A stretch of DNA of 64,000 nucleotides. It comes from Megaleporinus macrocephalus. Taxonomy: Eukaryota; Chordata; Actinopteri; Characiformes; Anostomidae. Position numbers and translations under genes: made by a program. Positions 10,916 through 23,700 of this stretch are shown here, piece by piece. Below the pieces are notes generated by a model. It ran no database searches, had not been told where the DNA came from, and saw only the letters and a program-made list of their open reading frames with translations. The DNA is taken from positions 32,924,059 to 32,988,058 of the forward strand of contig CM038708.1 of the NCBI GenBank assembly GCA_021613375.1, in the 5' to 3' direction. Within the stretch, counting starts at the first letter, position 1. Each line of letters begins with the position of its first letter.

Positions 10916-13900
10916 TTAATCTATGGGAATCACTGGTGTAAAGCATAATTATATTTATTTATTTATTTATTTATTTATTAGTCTCTGGGAATCACTGGTG
11001 TAAAGCGTAATTTTATTTATTTATTTATTATTTATGTATTAGTCTCTAGGAATGACTAGTGTAAAGCGTAATGATATTTATTTATTTATTATTTATTTAT
11101 TAGTCTCTGGGAATTACTGGTGTAAAGCATAATGATATTTGTTTCTGTTGTTTGTAAGAAAATAAAGATATTATTTGTTACTAAAGCTTATGCAGATACC
11201 GGTTTGGCTCTATAAACTAATAGGTTTGTTATACAGATTATTGGTTATAAATAATCTCTAGTAGTTTTAAAAAAAAGAACACTTGTTAGTTTAACTCTTG
11301 TTTATCATTTAAAAAGTAATGTAAATAATGACTGTTGCTGTTTCTTTGTTTTTTTAAAGGAAATTACACGAAAATCAATGACTCATTTGGCTAAAAGGGT
11401 AAGAATAAATGTACAACTCTGCTGTTTCAATTCTTTGCATTTTCATAGGACTTAAAAATGTCTACTTCTTACACATCAGTTACCGTTTACCAGACATGCT
11501 AATGATTCTTAAAGGGAAATGTTTTTCAGAATATCTGCATAATTATATGGTATCATGTAAACAGAGTGGTTTGATGTGAAAAATTTCCAGGTTAGAAAAA
11601 CCTACTTACTGAACCTCAGCAGTGATGATAGGAACCAGACATCTGAAGTGTTTTATATGACTGAACTTCCTCACAGCAAGTTTATTACTTTGTGTCTGAG
11701 ACGTAGTTTTACAGTATTTCTGGAAAAGTTTTAGCCTCGAGTGTGTGTTTTTAAGTCGTTCTTGGTGAAGTGGTACATGCAGGCATTGTAAAGTAATATA
11801 GCAATCAAAGACAATGTACGTTTTTCAGATTGACCCCATTTCACTTTATCATACTATCATACTACATACTATTTACTAATATCATACTATAATACTACAC
11901 ACTATTTACTAATATCATACTATAATACTACACACTATTTACTATTATCATACTATAATACTACACACTATTTACTAATATCATACTATAATACTACATA
12001 CTATTTACTAATATCATACTATAATACTACATACTATTTACTAATATCATACTATAATACTACACACTATTTACTAATATCATACTATAATACTACATAC
12101 TATTTACTAATATCATACTATAATACTACATACTATTTACTTTATCATACTATCATACTACATACTATTTACTATTATCATACTATAATACTACATACTA
12201 TTTACTAATATCATACTATAATACTACATACTATTTACTTTATCATACTATCATACTACATACTATTTACTATTATCATACTATAATACCACACACTATT
12301 TACTAATATCATACTATCATACTACATACTATTTACTAATATCATACTATAATACTACATACTATTTACTATTATCATACTATAATACTACATACTATTT
12401 ACTTTATCATACTATCATACTACATACTATTTACTATTATCATACTATAATACTACATACTATTTACTATTATCATACTATAATACTACATACTATTTAC
12501 TTTATCATACTATCATACTACATACTATTTACTATTATCATACTATAATACTACACACTATTTACTAATATCATACTATAATACTACATACTATTTACTA
12601 ATATCATACTATAATACTACATACTATTTACTTTATCATACTATCATACTACATACTATTTACTATTATCATACTATAATACCACACACTATTTACTAAT
12701 ATCATACTATCATACTACATACTATTTACTTATATCATACTATAATACTACATACTATTTACTTTATCATACTATCATACTACATACTATTTACTATTAT
12801 CATACTATAATACTACATACTATTTACTATTATCATACTATAATACTACATACTATTTACTTTATCATACTATCATACTACATACGATTTACTATTATCA
12901 TACTATAATACTACATACTATTTACTATTATAATACTATAATACTACATACTATTTACTAATGTCATACTATAATACTACATACTATTTACTAATATCAT
13001 ACTATAATACTACATACTATTTACTATTATCATACTATAATACTACATACTATTTACTAATATCATACTATAATACTACATACTATTTACTAATATCATA
13101 CTATAATACTACATACTATTTACTAATGTCATACTATCATACTACATACTATTTACTATTATCATACTATAATACTACATACTATTTACTATTATCATAC
13201 TATAATACTACATACTATTTACTTTATCATACTATCATACTACATACGATTTACTATTATCATACTATAATACTACATACTATTTACTATTATAATACTA
13301 TAATACTACATACTATTTACTAATGTCATACTATAATACTACATACTATTTACTAATATCATACTATAATACTACATACTATTTACTATTATCATACTAT
13401 AATACTACATACTATTTACTAATATCATACTATAATACTACATACTATTTACTAATATCATACTATAATACTACATACTATTTACTAATGTCATCCTATC
13501 ATACTACATACTATTTACTATTATCATACTATAATACTACATACTATTTACTAATATCATACTATAATACTACATACTATTTACTAATGTCATACTATCA
13601 TACTACATACTATTTACTATTATCATACTATAATACTACATACTATTTACTATTATCAAAACTACATATACAGTCCAGAAGACGTTGGTTCGTTGGTGGT
13701 ATTTGACTGTAAAAAACATCTCATCACTGTTCGTACCACCACCAGTTTAAAAACCTGTTTTTTTACAATAGAGGATTAACATCAAACTCTAAACAACTCT
13801 GTTCACATCTCAGTTACTGAATTATGCAGCATGAAACAGTGGATTATCATTTAATGCAACATACATTTTAGCATCTGGTTTAATCTGGATTAGGTTAGTT

Positions 13901-15733
13901 TGAGCCAGAAAACGACAAAATATGCAGAGCAGTACTTTAGAACCAGGACCACACTAAACAGTAATAACCTAATTTAAGACTGTTATATCTCAGTGCTTAG
14001 TGTGCGTGTGTGTGTGTGTGTATGTGTGTATGTGAAGGATATCTTTCGCACAATTCCATTCTTTTGGTCAAGCCCTAAGGTGAGTGTCCTTTGACATTTA
14101 TTCATTCCCTAAAAGTCTTTATAAACTTCTCTCACAATCAACTTCAGAGACACATATTCAGCAGAAGAATGTTATTAGAGATTATACTGTATGTAAACAA
14201 GCAGCCGACTGAATATTGTAGCAGTTAATGCTTTTTGAAACAATGACATGGTCTTAACAGTAACATCTTATACAAAGCTTCTGTAAGGATTCAAAACACT
14301 GATGCAAAGGTTAGATCTATAAGCAGGCGTGTCTATTGAATAACAACAGAGAATTGCAAGCAGTGATGTACTGGGCAGGGCAAAGGCTGTGCAGAGTGGA
14401 TAATGTGCAAGTACAAGTGAACATTCAATACCAGATAAAAGAGTGAGAGGGTTTTTAAAATGAGAGTGTAAGGAGCTACCAGTGTCTGGAACCAAGGACA
14501 GGTGTGTGTGTGTTCTAGGCTACCTCAGTACTCAGGGAATAGAGACCTCTGGTGGCGCTGCGCGAGAGTGCTTACAGCTTCTCAAGTGTTCCAAACTATT
14601 TAACTGAAAAAGATGAAAAGGAAGAGCTTTCAGTAATACTTGATATGTGGATCATTCTAGTGAACTGGTTCAGAGTCATAGTTCAAAATTCTAATTCATG
14701 ATGTACATATAAAAACGTTTTAAACTATTCTCAGTGTTAACACTTGGTGTGGTGTTTGTGAACTATTTTTTTTATTTAGTCTTTAAATGATTTAAACATC
14801 AGTACATTCTGTTTTAAGTGTTTAGTCTAACTTTTTCAACATGGCTTGTATGTATAATCACTATTAATGTCTCAACTAATGATTATAAAATAATCCTTGC
14901 AAATATCTGAACACTTTCAATGTTCTTCCAATAAAGCGCTTGCTAAATGAGAAAGCTGGAGCTGAGAAGAAAAGAGAAAGTATGCTGAGACTAACGCAGT
15001 GAGCAAGTGGTCAGTCTTAAGCCTCCTCTGCTGTACTTGTACACAGTCCTGTATGTGAAGGACAGGCGGGGCAGCGTTTCTGAAGTTGCGTGTGTTTCTG
15101 GGTTTGCAGCATGTCTAAGAAAGGTAGTCAGGGCCGTAGCTGAGGGACACCTAGAGGTGAAGCTTGGCCACTCCAGTCATGCACAGTGAAATAATCACCC
15201 ATCATCAATAAAGCGATCAGCAGAGAAACGCTGGACTATCAGAGCAGTTGCTACCAACTAGTACAGCTCGCTGTGATAACTGCTCAGCAGACTAAACACC
15301 AGCCTTGTTCATTTTGTTTAATGTGGTAACAAACATTAGTTTAATATATCAGCACAACACAGTCAGCACCTACAGAAGTTCAGTACCTTGGATTACATGC
15401 CGTGGATCACATACATGACTGTCTACTTTTATCTCATCTCCACATCTCATTTATGGCTGTTTCTGTATTTCTGCAGCATTTTCATCCGAGATCTGTGGAT
15501 TACAGCATTCCTGTGTCTAATGACGTAAGCATATAATTTTCTCGTCTTCTCCTGAAATCCTGATCTACAATATCACACAGTCATGGTTGTGTTTTTTTTT
15601 ATCCTTCTGCTTTACTCAGCAGAAACCTGGAGCTAAACCTGAATCTGTATTCGCATCTGGATTTGAATCTGGATCTGGATCCGTCGAGCAACCTCATGAT
15701 GTGCCTCCTGAAGACCCTTTTCCACAGGACTGA
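10534..15733 (+). CDS. Small secreted protein gene, copy U1 (5 coding exons, 111 aa)
   Basis: Coding exons are 10534-10626, 11360-11398, 14038-14079, 15477-15524 and 15620-15733, all bounded by AG/GT and all in phase 0. Exon 1 gives MKMKPNTFLLLAGIMFLSAH with cleavage predicted after LCFA, an N-terminal signal peptide. Exon 2 ends in LAKR, a possible dibasic processing site. Exon 3 reads DIFRTIPFFWSSPK, exon 4 HFHPRSVDYSIPVSND. Exon 5 is Ser/Gly/Glu/Pro-rich with SGSVE, stopping at 15731-15733. There are no cysteines in the mature part. The exon model rests on three collinear copies keeping frame and splice sites. I do not recognise the family. Phase-0-only introns, a signal-peptide exon and an SxE motif recall SCPP genes; other secreted peptides are possible. 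Confidence 0.65.
10672..11140 (+). repeat. (ATTT)n compound repeat in intron 1 (U1)
   Basis: (TTTA)n tracts of varying length alternate with a conserved spacer containing GTCTCTGGGAATCACTGGTG and TAAAGCGTAATGATA; about seven spacers are visible. The same structure is at 30436-30890 and 45690-46205 with different tract lengths. Confidence 0.9.
11838..13660 (+). repeat. Intronic 33-bp minisatellite, about 55 monomers (U1)
   Basis: Monomers are built on ATCATACTATAATACTACAT followed by ACTATTTACTAAT, with a variant having TATC(ATACT)2. It lies in intron 2 of the small secreted gene. U2 has about 11 monomers and U3 about 12, so U1 is expanded roughly five-fold. Higher-order repetition of blocks is visible: the 12961-13250 block recurs at 13323-13615. 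Confidence 0.95.
14003..14034 (+). repeat. (TG)n tract abutting the exon 3 acceptor (U1)
   Basis: A TG-rich run ends in TATGTGAAG immediately before exon 3. In U2 the corresponding tract is about 65 bp (32252-32316), in U3 about 120 bp (47607-47727). Confidence 0.85.
14283..14575. mobile_element. 293-bp non-autonomous insertion in intron 3 (U1 only)
   Basis: U1 and U2 are collinear here except for this segment, which is flanked by direct repeats AGCTTCT (14276-14282 and 14576-14582); U2 has a single AGCTTCT. The ends read GTAAG...CTTAC, a 5-bp inverted repeat. There is no significant coding capacity. A hAT-like origin would fit a 7-8 bp duplication, but the family is not established. Confidence 0.7.
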
Positions 15734-15943
15734 TGAAGATCCACATATGCTGAGATGATGTTGTAGATTAAAACTAGTTGCTGGCCGGACATTTTTTCAT
15801 TCTTCTTGTAAACAACTAAAAGTTCAGCTGGTTGCATTTTCACACAATCACAACAATTCCAGTCCCACACATACATGCCATACTTTTCAGTTTAGCAACC
15901 CAGTATTGTTTACAGCACACAAGATATGATCTGCTTCTTTCCA

Positions 15944-15949
15944 AATAAA
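15944..15949 (+). promoter_or_regulatory. Polyadenylation signal AATAAA of copy U1
   Basis: It lies 211 bp after the stop codon. The hexamer is conserved at 33927-33932 (U2) and 49987-49992 (U3), supporting the predicted last exon. Confidence 0.55.
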
Positions 15950-16078
15950 ATATTCATCATGTTACTCTGTGTTGTATTTACGTCTGTTGTAATGTTATCT
16001 GGTGGTCTTACTGGTGAAAATACACTTGTTGCTGAGAGAAAGGCTTTTAAACAATCAGCATAGGTGCCTACGACTTTT

Positions 16079-16079
<1 letters not shown>

Positions 16080-16103
<24 letters not shown>
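16080..16103 (+). repeat. (CA)n microsatellite (U1)
   Basis: Perfect CA run downstream of the gene. The U2 copy at 34063-34086 has the same length, while the U3 copy (50114-50161) is longer and interrupted. Confidence 0.9.
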
Positions 16104-16109
<6 letters not shown>

Positions 16110-17054
16110 CTGTTATGTTCATATATAGGGTTCATATATATACTACAAAGTGCTCCTATATGATCTGTGGAGCTGATAAAATGGACAATGTGTGTAGATA
16201 CAAGGAGGTGGTTTAAAGTTAAACTATGATCTTCTGCTTAATATGCTGAAATTATTTAACAAGCTGACAAAAAATATCAAATTAACCCACCAAGGCTTCT
16301 GAAAGTGCCCTGTGGTAGCTAGTAGCAGGTCTAAGTTGTGATGCAGAAATGCTGCAGATCAGACTTGTTATTCCAGCATGTCCCCCAGATATCAATGTCA
16401 CTATACTGTGAATAACAGCAATGAGTCTAATAAGCATTAGTACGAGTAACAGCAACATAACAGTTTTCTTTATTTCCATCCAAGATCCATACCTGCCATC
16501 TCCTAAATGCCACTTTTCTAAAACTCAAATGTAGTGTCTGCTGAAAGAAATAGATTTTTAAAAGCTAAATCACAAAACAGAGAAATAATTAATACTTTTG
16601 TTGTTTTTTTTGTAAATATCCATTCATTCTAAATCTGATGCCTGCAACATGTTTCAAAGAGGTTGGGACGAGAGCTTCTCTGTTACATCACTTTTCCTTC
16701 TAACAGAGCTTACTGATGGTTTGGGCACTGAAGACACAGAGGTGTTCCAGTTTTCAAAAGCAGATTTTAGGCTTTTTGGCTTTTTTCATTCTCCTGTATG
16801 TTCATAATGACCCATAAAAGGCTCCAGCACCCCTCCACGACCCAGGAGACCAACACTCTCTGTTTATTCTGCCATGCTGTTGTTACAACATGTAGAATGA
16901 GGCTTATTATCATAACATAACTGAACAACAGATAAGGCAGCAGAAAAAAAAGAAATTCTACATTACTTGAACATGTTGACTGTCCTTAACATCATATGAA
17001 GATGTTATGATCAACATAGCAATAGAAATGTTCCAAATTCACCCAAATTAAAGC

Positions 17055-17705
17055 TTTTTACATTTTTAATGAAGTATTTTTTTCATGCTCAGGTTCAGTA
17101 TGTCACAGTACATGCTGACATTCATGATTCCTTCAGTGAACTGTAGCTCCCCACAGCCAGCAGCACTCATGCAGCCCCAAAACATGACACTCCCTCCACC
17201 ATGCTCGACTGCAGGCAAGACATACTTGTCTTTGTACTTGTCTTCTGGTTGCCGCTTCACCATCTGAGCCAAATAAGTTTATCTGGGTATCTTCAGACCA
17301 CAGGACACGGTTCCAGTAATCCATGTCTTTAGTCTGCTTGTCTTCAGCAAACTGTTTGTAGGCATTCTTGTGCATCATCTTTAGAAGAGACTTACATCTG
17401 GGACGACAGCCATGCAGATCATTTTGATACAGTGTGCGGCATATAGTCTAAGCACTGACAGGCGGACCCCCGACCCCTTCAACCTCTGCAGCAATGCTGG
17501 CAGCACTCACACATCTATTTTCAAAAGACAACCTCTGGATATGACACTGAGCTCGCACACTCAACTTCTTTGGTTGACGATGACGAGGCCTATTCTGAGT
17601 AGAACCTGTCCTGTTGAATCGCTGTGTGGTCTCTGTGTGGCAGCTCAGTTTCAGGGTGTCGGCAATCTTCTTATAGAGCCTAGGCCATCTTTACGTAGAG
17701 CTAGT
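17055..17705 (-). pseudogene. Tc1/mariner transposase relic (U1)
   Basis: This has the same segments and the same end points as the U0 relic, with MHKNAYKQFAEDK, YWNRVLWSEDTQINLFG and GGGSVMFWGCMSAAG. A short in-frame duplication (KDKYKDKY region) distinguishes it from U0. The terminal repeats are absent. The minisatellite starts a few bases after the truncated 5' end at CTAGTGAGATACTG. Confidence 0.85.
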
Positions 17706-17708
17706 GAG

Positions 17709-20700
17709 ATACTGTTCTAGACGCTGTACACTGACTACTTTACACTGTTCTACAATCTGTACACTGACTACTTTACACTGTTCTACAAGCTGTACACTGA
17801 CTACTTTACACTGTTCTACAAGCTGTACACTGACTACTTTACACTGTTCTACATGCTGTACACTGACTACTTTACACTGTTCTACAATCTGTACACTGAC
17901 TACTTTACACTGTTATACAAGCTGTACACTGACTACTTTACACTGTTCTACAATCTGTACACTAACTACTTTACACTGTTCTACAAGCTGTACACTGACT
18001 ACTTTACACTGTTCTACAAGCTGTACACTGACTACTTTACACTGTTCTACAAGCTGTACACTGACTACTTTATAATGTTATACAATCTGTACACTGACTA
18101 CTTTACACTGTTATACAAGCTGTACACTGACTACTTTACACTGTTCTACAATCTGTACACTGACTACTTTACACTGTTCTACAATCTGTACACTGACTAC
18201 TTTACACTGTTCTACAAGCTGTACACTGACTACTTTACACTGTTCTACAAGCTGTACACTGACTACTTTACACTGTTCTACAATCTGTACACTGACTACT
18301 TTACACTGTTATACAAGCTGTACACAGACTACTTTACACTGTTATACAAGCTGTACACTGACTACTTTACACTGTTCTACAATCTGTACACTGACTACTT
18401 TACACAGTTCTACAAGCTGTACACTTACTACTTTACACTGTTCTACAAGCTGTACACTGACTACTTTACACTGTTCTACACGCTGTACACTGACTACTTT
18501 ACACTGTTCTACAATCTGCACACTGACTACTTTACACTGTTCTACATGCTGTACACTGACTACTTTACACTGTTCTACAATCTGTACACTGATTACTTTA
18601 CACTGTTATACAAGCTGCACACTGACTACTTTACACTGTTCTACAAGCTGTACACTGACTACTTTACACTGTTCTACAATCTGTACACTGACTACTTTAC
18701 ACTGTTCTACAAGCTGCAGACTTACGACTTTACACTGTTCTACAAGCTGTACACTGACTACTTTACACTGTTCTACAAGCTGTACACTGACTACTTTACA
18801 CTGTTATACAAGCTGTACACAGACTACTTTACACTGTTATACAAGCTGTACACTGACTACTTTACACTGTTCTACAATCTGTACACTGACTACTTTACAC
18901 AGTTCTACAAGCTGTACACTTACTACTTTACACTGTTCTACAAGCTGTACACTGACTACTTTACACTGTTCTACACGCTGTACACTGACTACTTTACACT
19001 GTTCTACAATCTGCACACTGACTACTTTACACTGTTCTACATGCTGTACACTGACTACTTTACACTGTTCTACAATCTGTACACTGATTACTTTACACTG
19101 TTCTACAAGCTGCACACTTACTACTTCACACTGTTCTACAAGCTGTACACTTACTACTTTACACTGTTCCACAAGCAGTACACTGACTACTTTACACTGT
19201 TATACAAGCTGTACACTGACTACTTTACACTGTTATACAAGCTGTACACTTACTACTTTACACTGTTATACAAGCTGTACACTGACTACTTTACACTGTT
19301 CTACAAGCTGTAAACTGACTACTTTACACTGTTCTACAAGCTGTACACTGACTACTTTACACTGTTCTACAAGCTGTACACTGACTACTTTACACTGTTC
19401 TACAATCTGTACACTTACTACTTTACACTGTTCTACAAGCTGTACACTTACTACTTTACACTGTTCTACAAGCTGTACACTGACTACTTTACACTGTTCT
19501 ACAAGCAGTACACTGACTACTTTACACTGTTCTACAAGCTGTACACTGACTACTTTACACTGTTCTACAAGCTGTACACTGACTACTTTACACTGTTTTA
19601 CAAACTGTACACTGACTACTTTACACTGTTCTTCAAGCTGTACACTGACTACTTTACACTGTTCTTCAAGCTGAACCCTGACTACTTTACAATGTTCTAC
19701 AATTTGTACACTGACTACTTTACACTGTTCTACAAGCAGTACACTGACTACTTTACACTGTTATACAAGCTGTACACTGACTACTTTACACTGTTCTACA
19801 AGCTGTACACTTACTACTTTACACTGTTCTACAAGCTGTACACTGACTACACTGTTCTACACGCTGTAAACTGACTACTTCACACTGTTCTACAATCTGC
19901 ACACTGACTACTTTACACTGTTCTACATGCTGTACACTGACTACTTTACACTGTTCTACAAGCTGTACACTGACTACTTTACACTGTTCTACAAGCTGTA
20001 CACTGACTACTTTACACTGTTTTACAAGCTGTACACTGACTACTTTACACTGTTCTACAATCTGTGGACTGACTACTTTACACTGTTCTACAATCTGTTC
20101 ACTGACTACTTTACACTGTTATACAAGCTGCACACTGACTACTTTACACTGTTATACAAGCTGTACACTGACTACTTTACACTGTTCTACAAGCAGCACA
20201 CTTACTACTTTACACTGTTCTACAAGCTGTACACTTACTGCTTTACACTTTTCTACAAGCTGTACACTGACTACTTTACACTGTTATACAAGCTGTACAC
20301 TGACTACTTTACACTGTTATACAAGCTCTACACTGACTACTTTACACTGTTATACAAGCTCTACACTGACTACTTTACACTGTTCTACAAGCTGTACACT
20401 GACTACTTTACACAGTTCTACAAGCTGTACACTGACTACTTTACACTGTTCTACAAGCTGTACACTTACTACTTTACACTGTTCTACAAGCTGTACACTG
20501 ACTACTTTACACTATTCTACAAGCTGTACACTGACTACTTTACACTGTTCTACAATCTGTACACTAACTACTTTACACTGTTCTACAAGCTGTACACTGA
20601 CTACTTTACACTGTTATACAAGCTGTACACTGACTACTTTATAATGTTATACAATCTGTACACTGACTACTTTACACTGTTATACAAGCTGTACACTGAC

Positions 20701-23700
20701 TACTTTACACTGTTCTACAATCTGTACACTGACTACTTTACACTGTTCTACAAGCTGTACACTGACTACTTTACACTGCTCTACAATCTGTACACTGACC
20801 ACTTTACACTGTTCTACAATCTGTACACTGACTACTTTACACTGTTCTACAAGCTGTACACTGACTACTTTACACTGTTCTATAATCTGTACACTGACTA
20901 CTTTACACTGTTCTACAAGCTGTACACTGACTACTTTACACTGTTCTACAAACTGTACACTGACTACTTTACACTGTTCTTCAAGCTGTACACTGACTAC
21001 TTTACACTGTTCTTCAAGCTGTACCCTGACTACTTTACACTGTTCTACAATCTGTACACTGACTACTTTACACTGTTCTACAAGCTGTACCCTGACTACT
21101 TTACACTGTTCTACAATCTGTGCACTGACTACTTTACACTGTTCTACAATCTGTTCACTGACTACTTTACACTGTTATACAAGCTGCACACTGACTACTT
21201 TACACTGTTCTACAAGCTGTACACTGACTACTTTACACTGTTCTACAATCTGTACACTGACTACTTTACACTGTTCTACAAGCTGCACACTTACGACTTT
21301 ACACTGTTCTACAAGCTGTACACTGACTACTTTACACTGTTCTACAAGCTGTACACTGACTACTTTACACTGTTATACAAGCTGTACACAGACTACTTTA
21401 CACTGTTATACAAGCTGTACACTGACTACTTTACACTGTTCTACAATCTGTACACTGACTACTTTACACCGTTCTACAAGCTGTACACTTACTACTTTAC
21501 ACTGTTCTACAAGCTGTACACTGACTACTTTACACTGTTCTACACGCTGTACACTGACTACTTTACACTGTTCTACAATCTGCACACTGACTACTTTACA
21601 CTGTTCTACATGCTGTACACTGACTACTTTACACTGTTCTACAATCTGTACACTGACTACTTCACACTGTTCTACAAGCAGCACACTTACTACTTTACAC
21701 TGTTCTACAAGCTGTACACTTACTGCTTTACACTGTTATACAAGCTGTACACTGACTACTTTACACTGTTATACAAGCTGTACACTTACTACTTTACACT
21801 GTTATACAAGCTCTACACTGACTACTTTACACTGTTCTACAAGCTGTACACTGACTACTTTACACAGTTCTACAAGCTGTACACTGACTACTTTACACTG
21901 TTCTACAAGCTGTACACTTACTACTTTACACTGTTCTACAAGCTGTACACTGACTACTTTACACTATTCTACAAGCTGTACACTGACTACTTTACACTGT
22001 TCTACAATCTGTACACTAACTACTTTACACTGTTCTACAAGCTGTACACTGACTACTTTACACTGTTCTACAAGCTGTACACTGACTACTTTACACTGTT
22101 CTACAAGCTGTACACTGACTACTTTATAATGTTATACAATCTGTACACTGACTACTTTACACTGTTATACAAGCTGTACACTGACTACTTTACACTGTTC
22201 TACAATCTGTACACTGACTACTTTACACTGTTCTACAAGCTGTACACTGACTACTTTACACTGTTCTACAATCTGTACACTGACCACTTTACACTGTTCT
22301 ACAATCTGTACACTGACTACTTTACACTGTTCTACAAGCTGTACACTGACTACTTTACACTGTTCTACAATCTGTACACTGACTACTTTACACTGTTCTA
22401 CAAGCTGTACACTGACTACTTTACACTGTTCTACAAACTGTACACTGACTACTTTACACTGTTCTTCAAGCTGTACACTGACTACTTTACACTGTTCTTC
22501 AAGCTGTACCCTGACTACTTTACACTGTTCTACAATCTGTACACTGACTACTTTACACTGTTCTACAAGCTGTACCCTGACTACTTTACACTGTTCTACA
22601 ATCTGTGCACTGACTACTTTACACTGTTCTACAATCTGTTCACTGACTACTTTACACTGTTATACAAGCTGCACACTGACTACTTTACACTGTTCTACAA
22701 GCTGTACACTGACTACTTTACACTGTTCTACAATCTGTACACTGACTACTTTACACTGTTCTACAAGCTGCACACTTACGACTTTACACTGTTCTACAAG
22801 CTGTACACTGACTACTTTACACTGTTCTACAAGCTGTACACTGACTACTTTACACTGTTATACAAGCTGTACACAGACTACTTTACACTGTTATACAAGC
22901 TGTACACTGACTACTTTACACTGTTCTACAAGCTGTACACTGACTACTTTACACAGTTCTACAAGCTGTACACTTACTACTTTACACTGTTCTACAAGCT
23001 GTACACTGACTACTTTACACTGTTCTACACGCTGTACACTGACTACTTTACACTTCTACAATCTGCACACTGACTACTTTACACTGTTCTACATGCTGTA
23101 CACTGACTACTTTACACTGTTCTACAATCTGTACACTGACTACTTTACACTGTTCTACAAGCTGTACACTGACTACTTTACACTGTTCTACAAGCTGTAC
23201 ACTGACTACTTTACACTGTTCTACATGCTGTACACTGACTACTTTACACTGTTCTACAAGCTGTACCCTGACTACTTTACACTGTTCTACAATCTGTACA
23301 CTGACTACTTTACACTGTTCTACAAGCTGTACACTGACTACTTTACACTGTTATACAAGCTGTACACTTACTACTTTACACTGTTCTACAAGCTGTACAC
23401 TGACTACTTTACACTGTTCTACAAGCAGTACACTGACTACTTTACACTGTTCTACAAGCTGTACACTGACTACTTTACACTGTTCTACAAGCTGTACACT
23501 TACTACTTTACACTGTTCTACAAGCTGTACACTGACTACTTTACACTGTTCTACACGCTGTACACTGACTACTTTACACTGTTCTACAAGCTGTACACTG
23601 ACTACTTTACACTGTTCTACAATCTGTACACTGACTACTTTACACTGTTCTACAATCTGTACACTGACTACTTTACACTGTTCTACAAGCTGTACACTGA

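Noticed and set aside
11827..11860. Possible extra exon after TTTTTCAG at the start of the intronic minisatellite
   Set aside because: It would run into the repeat with no consistent donor in the three copies, and the gene keeps frame without it.
12961..13706. Frames SYYNTTYYLLI in the intron 2 minisatellite
   Set aside because: Tandem repeat of period 33 inside an intron; the frames end at the repeat edge.
14268..14495. 75-codon minus-strand frame
   Set aside because: Falls within the 293-bp inserted element and crosses its edge; no known domain.
15007..15189. 60-codon frame in intron 3 conserved in U1, U2 and U3
   Set aside because: Conservation is explained by unit duplication. U3 has a stop-altering difference and an extended frame, and no motif is recognised.
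18837..19172. Minus-strand frames in the arrays repeating VEQCKVVSVQL
   Set aside because: Same periodicity effect on the opposite strand.
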